A DNA stretch of 10,853 bases from contig RGVM01000038.1 of the NCBI GenBank assembly GCA_010027295.1, forward strand, positions 1 through 10,853, in the 5' to 3' direction. This DNA is from Chitinophagia bacterium (GTDB lineage: Bacteria > Bacteroidota > Bacteroidia > Chitinophagales > Chitinophagaceae). Below the pieces are notes generated by a model, which ran no database searches, was not told the origin of the DNA, and saw nothing but the letters and a program-made list of their open reading frames with translations. The translations under genes were made by a program, and so were the position numbers. Below, one piece after another: positions 6,458 through 10,853 of the stretch (position 1 is the first letter of the stretch; every line of letters starts with the position of its first letter).

Positions 6458-8437
6458 ATGCGTTACTACTGCGAATCGCTCACCGATTACCGCCGTCTGC
6501 AGACCCTCGAGGTGCGCATCGGCGACCTGTTGCTCGGCAACGGCCATCCTATCCGCGTGCAGACGATGACCACGACGGATACGATGGATACGGCAGGTAC
6601 GGTCGCGCAGACCATCCGCTGCATCGAGGCGGGCGCAGAACTGGTGCGCATCACGGCCCCCTCGAAGAAGGAGGCCGAGAACCTGCGCGTCATCCGCGAC
6701 GAGCTGCACCGCCGCGGCTACCGCACGCCCCTCGTGGCCGACATCCACTTCACCCCCAACGCCGCCGAGATCGCCGCCCGCATCGTCGAGAAGGTGCGCA
6801 TCAACCCCGGCAACTACGTCGACAAGAAGAAGTTCGAATTCATCGAATACACCGACGCCGACTACGCTGAGGAGATCGACCGCATCCGGGAGCGCTTCAC
6901 GCCGCTGGTCCGCATCTGCCGCGAACACGGCACGGCCATGCGCATCGGCACGAACCACGGCTCGCTGAGCGACCGCATCATGAGCCGCTATGGCGACACG
7001 CCCATGGGCATGGTGGAGAGTGCGATGGAGTTCCTGCGCATCGCAAGGGGTGAGTCGTACCACAACATCGTGCTGAGCATGAAGTCGAGCAACCCGCTGG
7101 TGATGGTGCAGGCCTACCGGCTGCTGGTTCGGGCGATGAACGAGGAGTTCGGCGTCTGCTACCCGCTGCACCTCGGCGTCACCGAGGCGGGCGACGGCGA
7201 GGACGGCCGGATCAAGTCGGCCATCGGCATCGGCACGCTCCTGGAGGACGGCATCGGCGACACTATCCGCGTCTCCCTCACCGAGGACCCCGAGTTCGAG
7301 ATCCCCGTCTGCCGCGACATTGTGAAGCGCTACAACGAACGTCCCCCCGCGGCTCCGCTGCCCGTGCTGCCGAAGCCTGCCTATTCCCCTTATGAATACG
7401 CCCGTCGGCGCTCGACCGCTGTGGAGAACATCGGCGGCGGACAGGTGCCCGTGGTGGTCGCCGACATGCGCGGACTCGCCCGCGTCGAGCCCGCACACCT
7501 CCGCAGCATCGGCTATGCCTACGACGAGTCGACCGACAAATGGACCATCGGCGACGCCGCGGCCGACTACGTCCTCACGGAGCAACCCATCGGATTCGCC
7601 CTGCCCGGCACGCTGCGCAATATCTCTTCATCCGCATACTGGGCTCCCGGGAACGAATCCTGCATCCCGATGCTCTCGTCCGAAGCATATTTGCAAGGAG
7701 ACGTACGCGATACGCGCATCAACTGCATTTCCATCGATGCCTATCCGGAGGGGAAGGCCGAGCCCGCAGGGCTGTTAGAAATGGTCGCAGACGACCCCAC
7801 GGCAGTGCTCTTCGTGGGCAGCGGCAATGGGAATTCGATGCATAGCGTCCGTCGCTGGCTGCAGCGGCTGGCCGAGGCGGGCGTCGCGAATCCGGTTGTG
7901 CTCCAAGTGGACAGCGGGCAGACTACGCCCGACGGACACCTCATCCATTTCGCCACCGAGGCGGGGGCACTGCTGCTGGACGGGATGGGCGACGGCATCC
8001 TGCTGTCGTTCCGCTCCGAGGAGGGGATGGAGAACCCGCGGGTGCAGGGCCGCACCTACCTGCCGGTGAGCGACATCCGGCAGTTCGCCAACAACACCGC
8101 CTTCAGCATCCTGCAGGCTACGCGCACGCGGATATCGAAGACTGAGTACATCAGCTGTCCCAGTTGCGGGCGGACGCTCTTCGACCTGCAGGAGACGACG
8201 GCGAAGATCCGGTCGGTGACCAACCACCTGAAAGGCGTGAAAATCGCCATCATGGGCTGCATCGTGAACGGTCCGGGCGAGATGGCGGATGCCGACTTCG
8301 GCTACGTCGGCAGCGGACCGGGGAAGATCACGCTGTACCGCGGCAAGGAGGTAGTGAAGAAGAACATCGATAGCGAGGTAGCGGTGGAGGAGCTCATCCG
8401 GCTGCTGAAGGAGAGCGATGCGTGGGTGGATGCGTAG
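6458..8437 (+). CDS. ispG: 4-hydroxy-3-methylbut-2-en-1-yl diphosphate synthase, long form
   Basis: IspG (GcpE) reduces methylerythritol cyclodiphosphate to HMBPP, the penultimate step of the non-mevalonate isoprenoid pathway, using a [4Fe-4S] cluster. The 659-residue protein starts with the TIM-barrel domain: VRIGDLLLGNGHPIRVQTM (19-37), ELVRIT (61-66), PLVADIHF (91-98), KVRINPGNY (112-120) and HLGVTEAGDGEDGRIKSAIGIGTLL (238-262). A long insert from about residue 290 to 540 separates it from the reductase domain. The cluster cysteines are Cys567 and Cys570 (SCPSCGRT) and Cys601 (MGCIVNGPGE), with Glu608 as the conserved active-site acid. E. coli IspG is 372 residues; the three-domain form with an inserted domain is known from plants, Bacteroidota and Chlamydiae. 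The ATG at 6458 follows a TACCTTTG box; an in-frame start at 6293 would overlap the previous gene by 89 bp and add 55 residues not belonging to the family. It ends with TAG. Confidence 0.97.
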   Translation: MRYYCESLTDYRRLQTLEVRIGDLLLGNGHPIRVQTMTTTDTMDTAGTVAQTIRCIEAGAELVRITAPSKKEAENLRVIRDELHRRGYRTPLVADIHFTPNAAEIAARIVEKVRINPGNYVDKKKFEFIEYTDADYAEEIDRIRERFTPLVRICREHGTAMRIGTNHGSLSDRIMSRYGDTPMGMVESAMEFLRIARGESYHNIVLSMKSSNPLVMVQAYRLLVRAMNEEFGVCYPLHLGVTEAGDGEDGRIKSAIGIGTLLEDGIGDTIRVSLTEDPEFEIPVCRDIVKRYNERPPAAPLPVLPKPAYSPYEYARRRSTAVENIGGGQVPVVVADMRGLARVEPAHLRSIGYAYDESTDKWTIGDAAADYVLTEQPIGFALPGTLRNISSSAYWAPGNESCIPMLSSEAYLQGDVRDTRINCISIDAYPEGKAEPAGLLEMVADDPTAVLFVGSGNGNSMHSVRRWLQRLAEAGVANPVVLQVDSGQTTPDGHLIHFATEAGALLLDGMGDGILLSFRSEEGMENPRVQGRTYLPVSDIRQFANNTAFSILQATRTRISKTEYISCPSCGRTLFDLQETTAKIRSVTNHLKGVKIAIMGCIVNGPGEMADADFGYVGSGPGKITLYRGKEVVKKNIDSEVAVEELIRLLKESDAWVDA

Positions 8438-8504
8438 ACCCTTCAGCACATGGCGGGTGCATCGCAGCACTGCCACGAAAATTGCTGTCGAACTCCCCGC
8501 TATA

Positions 8505-8702
8505 TCACCGCTCGGGGATGAACATCCAGCAAAGGATGTAGATCACCGTCACTGCGCCGGCGCCTATGCCGAAGGAAAGGCCGCCAATCCCCAGGTAGAG
8601 GACCAGGAAGATGACTCGCAGCCATCCGGAGCCGGTACCCAGGCTTTAGGCGATTCCCCCGATGACGCCGGCGAGCATGCGGTCATTCGTACTTCTGAAC
8701 AT
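8505..8702 (-). pseudogene. PspC-domain membrane protein gene broken by one TAA codon
   Basis: The minus strand from the ATG at 8702 reads MFRSTNDRMLAGVIGGIA, then TAA at 8646-8648, then SLGTGSGWLRVIFLVLYL and on in the same frame to FIPER and TGA at 8505. The whole 66-codon frame matches the PspC domain: a short basic/polar start, DRMLAGVxGGIA, an (E)SLG turn, WLRVIF, a hydrophobic helix and a final CWMFIPE. The codon at the stop is normally Glu or a similar polar residue, and GAA to TAA is one base change. Full PspC proteins of this type are about 60-80 residues, so nothing else appears missing. PspC-like proteins are inner-membrane stress proteins. It lies convergent to ispG, 67 bp away, and downstream of fic on the same strand. 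A sequencing error or read-through is possible. Confidence 0.8.
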
Positions 8703-8842
8703 TTGTGGGCTGTTTCAAATCCTGCTTATCCGGAAGGTATGAAGAGAAAGGAGAATCATCAACATGGCCATGCTTGGAAGTCAGAAAACATCACATGTGT
8801 GGAGTTCATCAATCCAAAATCCTGTCTGAAGTAGCATCCATT

Positions 8843-10006
8843 TCATGTCCGGCCACTTTCGTTCAGAATGGATAGGTAGCCGTCATAAGCGAATACTCGG
8901 TTCCGACGCTTGCCTGTCAGTTCGCGGACAATGTCGCGTTGTTTGAGGGCTTCGATAGCCCTTGAGGCGGTGGGAAATGTCATGCCCGTATCTTTCACGA
9001 GGCCGTCGATGGTGACGAGTGGCCTGCGGCGGAGCACGGCGAATGCGCGTTGGGCGCTCCCGGCCGCCCTTCCCGATTCAGCCAGGCGCTTTTCATCCCT
9101 ATCGAAGAGGTCGAGCAGGCGATGGGCCGTATCGACGGCACCGTCGGCCGTCTGTATGACGCCATCCAGGAAAAAATCAAGCCATGCCTCCCAGTCACCT
9201 TCCTGACGCACGACATCCAACAGTCGGTAGTATTCGTTCCGGTGTTCCTTGAGGTACAGACTCAGATACAGGAGTGGCTGACGCAACACGCCCTCCTGCT
9301 GAAGGATCAGGGCGATGAGCAGCCGTCCCGTGCGTCCGTTCCCGTCTAGGAACGGGTGGATGGTCTCGAACTGGACGTGAGCCAATCCGGCCTTGACAAG
9401 TGCCGGGATGTCGGGGTTGTGGAGGAAGCGTTCGAGCGCTGCCATGCCGTCGGCAACAAGATGGGGAGGCGGTGGGACGAACCTGGCGTTACCGGGCCGG
9501 GTGCCTCCGATCCAGTTCTGGCTACGACGGAATTCACCGGGCTGTTTGTCTGCACCACGTCCTCTTGACAGTAATCTGCCGTGGACCTCGCGTATCAAAC
9601 GGTTGGAGAGGGGCAGTCCGCTTTCCTGATGCCCCATTCGTGCCAGCCCATGCTCCAGTGCGGATACGTAATTGGAGACTTCGACGACATCTTCGAAGGG
9701 TACGCCGGGAGCCTCCTCCAGCTCGAAGAGCAGGAGGTCGGACAGCGAAGACTGCGTGCCTTCGATCTGTGAAGAAAGGACCGCTTCCCTACGCACGTAG
9801 GCATACAGAAAGCGTTCCGGGTCGGGCAGCAGAGCTGATACACCATCGAGACGACCGCAGGCGAGAAGGGCACCTTCGAGGTGTTTCTGTCGCTTGGGCG
9901 TCCACTCCAAAGGCGGGTCCGGTGGCAATTCCAATGGCAGGAATGCCCGAACCGTCTCACCCCCCGTAAGCGTGTCAAGAAAGATTCCACTGGCTCCTCT
10001 GTACAC
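8843..10006 (-). CDS. Fic family protein (class II, with C-terminal winged helix)
   Basis: Fic enzymes transfer AMP or another nucleotide-derived group from a nucleotide onto a hydroxyl side chain of a target protein. The 387-residue protein has the Fic N-terminal region (about 1-100) with the inhibitory helix motif SSQIEG (78-83; Ser78 and Glu82-Gly83 fit S/T-x-x-x-E-G/N). This makes it a class II, self-inhibited Fic. The target-docking flap is near GEFRRSQNWIGG (157-168), and the catalytic loop is HPFLDGNGRTGR (217-228) with His217 and Arg228 intact. Residues about 318-372 (FAVLRRRPLVTIDGL through ALKQRDIV) form a probable winged-helix DNA-binding domain, so self-regulation is possible. The start is the GTG at 10006: an in-frame TAA lies three codons upstream and YRGASGIF fits the family start. 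No antitoxin gene adjoins it, consistent with the built-in inhibitory helix. The target is unknown. Confidence 0.93.
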   Translation of the reverse strand: MYRGASGIFLDTLTGGETVRAFLPLELPPDPPLEWTPKRQKHLEGALLACGRLDGVSALLPDPERFLYAYVRREAVLSSQIEGTQSSLSDLLLFELEEAPGVPFEDVVEVSNYVSALEHGLARMGHQESGLPLSNRLIREVHGRLLSRGRGADKQPGEFRRSQNWIGGTRPGNARFVPPPPHLVADGMAALERFLHNPDIPALVKAGLAHVQFETIHPFLDGNGRTGRLLIALILQQEGVLRQPLLYLSLYLKEHRNEYYRLLDVVRQEGDWEAWLDFFLDGVIQTADGAVDTAHRLLDLFDRDEKRLAESGRAAGSAQRAFAVLRRRPLVTIDGLVKDTGMTFPTASRAIEALKQRDIVRELTGKRRNRVFAYDGYLSILNESGRT

Positions 10007-10037
10007 GGTTGCTTATTGACGCTGACGTGAATAGTGC

Positions 10038-10076
10038 GTTTCGTTATTAAAGAAACTGACTTGTTTCGTTAACAAG
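10038..10076. repeat. Direct repeats and inverted repeat upstream of fic
   Basis: GTTTCGTTATTAA (10038-10050) and GTTTCGTTAACAA (10063-10075) match at 11 of 13 positions with a 25-bp offset. The second overlaps an inverted repeat, CTTGTT (10060-10065) and AACAAG (10071-10076). They lie 31-70 bp before the fic GTG in a noticeably AT-rich patch of an otherwise GC-rich window. This is where an operator for fic would be expected. A further small inverted repeat TGCGA/TCGCA is at 10088-10103. Confidence 0.6.
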
Positions 10077-10220
10077 ATACTCGTGTTTGCGAGATTTTTC
10101 GCATCATACCCTAGGTCAATGCGGAATCCATGGGTCGACAGAATGATCGAACCCTCCTCCCAGTGCGAAACAGAGTCAATCCTGGGTGCCGGGAAGGGCC
10201 GACTGTCAAGCTCTCTACCC

Positions 10221-10436
10221 TCAATCCTGCCCGTTGTTCCTCCACCATCTGTATCCCAGGAAGCCGATGATCGCCAGCGGGGCGAACATGAGGTAGACGA
10301 TGCCGGCGTTGAGGGCCTTGGCGGGCTTGTGGCCCATCTGGGAGGCCGTCTTGGTACAGATGGAGCACTGGGCGGAAGCCGGCGCTGCTGTCAGGAGCAG
10401 GGTGGCGCCGAGTATCAGGGTGAGGATGGTTTTCAT
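10221..10436 (-). CDS. Small exported CxxC membrane protein of unknown function
   Basis: The 71-residue product starts with a clear signal peptide (MKTILTLILG, hydrophobic to about residue 18, likely cleavage after APASA at 22). It continues QCSICTKTASQMG with Cys24 and Cys27 as a CxxC pair, and then has one transmembrane segment (about 45-63, VYLMFAPLAIIGFLGY) ending WWRNN. The mature form is therefore roughly 49 residues with a periplasm-facing CxxC next to the membrane. I cannot name a family. A redox, metal-binding or small respiratory-chain accessory role would fit, but this is inference. It is the same strand as fic but 214 bp upstream of it, and divergent from the DUF2905 gene. A TACTTTTG box lies four bases before its ATG. 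Confidence 0.8.
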   Translation of the reverse strand: MKTILTLILGATLLLTAAPASAQCSICTKTASQMGHKPAKALNAGIVYLMFAPLAIIGFLGYRWWRNNGQD

Positions 10437-10440
10437 ACGG

Positions 10441-10448
10441 CAAAAGTA
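10441..10448 (-). promoter_or_regulatory. -7 box of the small CxxC protein gene (TACTTTTG)
   Basis: On the minus strand TACTTTTG matches TAnnTTTG perfectly and is followed by CCGT and the ATG at 10436. With a transcription start some 4-7 bases after the box, the mRNA would begin at or within a base or two of the start codon, so it is probably leaderless. No alternative downstream ATG would keep the signal peptide. Confidence 0.6.
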
Positions 10449-10510
10449 ACAATTCCGGCCGGGGCCGGGTTCATGGCGACAGACGGTGAAATGCCGATCT
10501 TGCAGGGGAC

Positions 10511-10735
10511 ATGCAGAAGGAGACGGCGAAGTTGCTCATCTTGGCGGGCCTCATCCTGCTGGCGGCCGGCGCCATTGGGTACCGGTATGGCGACAGGCTG
10601 GACTGGATCGGCCGGCTCCCGGGGGATATCCGGGTGGAACGGGAGGGGTTCCGCTTCCATTTCCCCATCACGACGATGTTGCTCTTCAGCCTGCTGACCA
10701 ACCTGCTATGGCAGCTGACGAGGCGGTTCCTGTGA
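10511..10735 (+). CDS. DUF2905 family small membrane protein
   Basis: This 74-residue protein has two transmembrane helices (about 8-25 and 52-69) joined by the family signature GRLPGDIRVEREGFRFHFPITT (34-55), which is typical of DUF2905 proteins of about 70 residues. The function of the family is unknown. The loop between the helices is rich in Arg and Glu. The ATG at 10511 gives the family's standard N-terminus; a GGGGA stretch just before it may aid initiation. It is divergent from the small CxxC protein gene (74 bp between starts) and precedes the promoter of the probable typA gene by 24 bp. Confidence 0.88.
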   Translation: MQKETAKLLILAGLILLAAGAIGYRYGDRLDWIGRLPGDIRVEREGFRFHFPITTMLLFSLLTNLLWQLTRRFL

Positions 10736-10759
10736 AGATTTCGGGAAAGCACATTTCCG

Positions 10760-10791
10760 TTTGTCCCTCCGGTGGGATAGGCGTACCTTTG
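10760..10791 (+). promoter_or_regulatory. Full Bacteroidota promoter (TTTG - 20 bp - TACCTTTG)
   Basis: TTTG at 10760-10763 and TACCTTTG at 10784-10791 match both elements of the Bacteroidota housekeeping promoter with a 20-bp spacer. The ATG at 10829 follows 37 bases after the -7 box. It is the best promoter in the window and is the main evidence for the phylum assignment. A small hairpin-like sequence GGAAA/TTTCC (10744-10758) lies just before it. Confidence 0.85.
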
Positions 10792-10828
10792 CGCGTCCAA
10801 AACAGGCACTCCCCCTATTCCCCGACGC

Positions 10829-10853
10829 ATGAACATCCGCAACATAGCCATCA
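10829..10853 (+). CDS. typA: Start of a gene, probably GTP-binding protein TypA/BipA (partial)
   Basis: Only 25 bases are in the window. From the ATG at 10829 they encode MNIRNIAI, which fits the usual TypA/BipA N-terminus (xxIRNIAIIAHVDHGKTTL), a ribosome-associated translation GTPase. LepA starts similarly but normally with IRNFCIIAH, which fits less well. A strong TTTG/TACCTTTG promoter lies 37 bases upstream. The call is based on eight residues and the promoter, so it is tentative. Confidence 0.55.

Noticed and set aside
6134..7585. Long minus-strand open frame opposite ispG (483 codons)
   Set aside because: It is antisense to conserved ispG, spans two genes, and has shadow-like composition with no known motif.
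8418..8834. Plus-strand 138-codon open frame after ispG
   Set aside because: It starts inside ispG, has no recognisable motif, and lies opposite the PspC-like frame, which is clearly the real (broken) gene.
10203..10213. CTGTCAAGCTC shared with the 126-bp repeats (at 2966 and 3204)
   Set aside because: An 11-base match without extension is expected by chance in a window of this size.
10083..10697. Plus-strand 204-codon open frame near the right end
   Set aside because: It overlaps the small CxxC gene on the other strand and DUF2905 in another frame; both of those have recognisable features and it has none.

Overview
The window is GC-rich DNA (about 60 % or more by eye) from what looks like a member of the Bacteroidota. 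Three signs support this. Several start codons are preceded by the Bacteroidota -7 box TAnnTTTG (6430-6437, 10784-10791, 928-935 and, on the minus strand, 10441-10448). IspG is the long form with an inserted central domain. The gene set (AcpH, a deoxyhypusine-synthase-like protein, a DUF2905 protein) fits high-GC Bacteroidota. I cannot place the organism below phylum.

Left part (1-2832): the N-terminal half of a glutamine-dependent asparagine synthetase (minus strand) runs off the left edge. It diverges from an acetyl-CoA hydrolase/CoA-transferase (plus strand). Between them lies an ordered array of seven 13-bp quasi-palindromes with an exact 19-bp period (769-901), the most striking non-coding feature here. 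Convergent to the CoA-transferase is an acpH-like gene whose first 20 codons carry a GTG start and an in-frame TAA.

Middle (2833-8437): a roughly 540-bp intergenic stretch holds a 126-bp block present twice (98 % identical) and nine copies, one degenerate, of the octamer GTGCCACG in both orientations. Then comes a plus-strand run: a deoxyhypusine-synthase-like enzyme, glycine C-acetyltransferase (kbl), a class D beta-lactamase-like lipoprotein, and ispG, which has its own promoter. The first three genes are closely spaced and probably co-transcribed.

Right part (8438-10853): a PspC-domain gene broken by one TAA codon, a class II Fic protein with a C-terminal winged helix and short repeats upstream, a small exported CxxC membrane protein, a DUF2905 membrane protein, and the first 25 bases of a gene that is probably typA/bipA behind a near-perfect promoter.

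Most genes are housekeeping or metabolic. No mobile element, CRISPR array or RNA gene was recognised. The points of interest are the 19-bp array, the 126-bp repeat, the two TAA-interrupted genes, the altered active-site motifs in the beta-lactamase and the DHS-like protein, and -7 boxes lying only 4 bp from some start codons.
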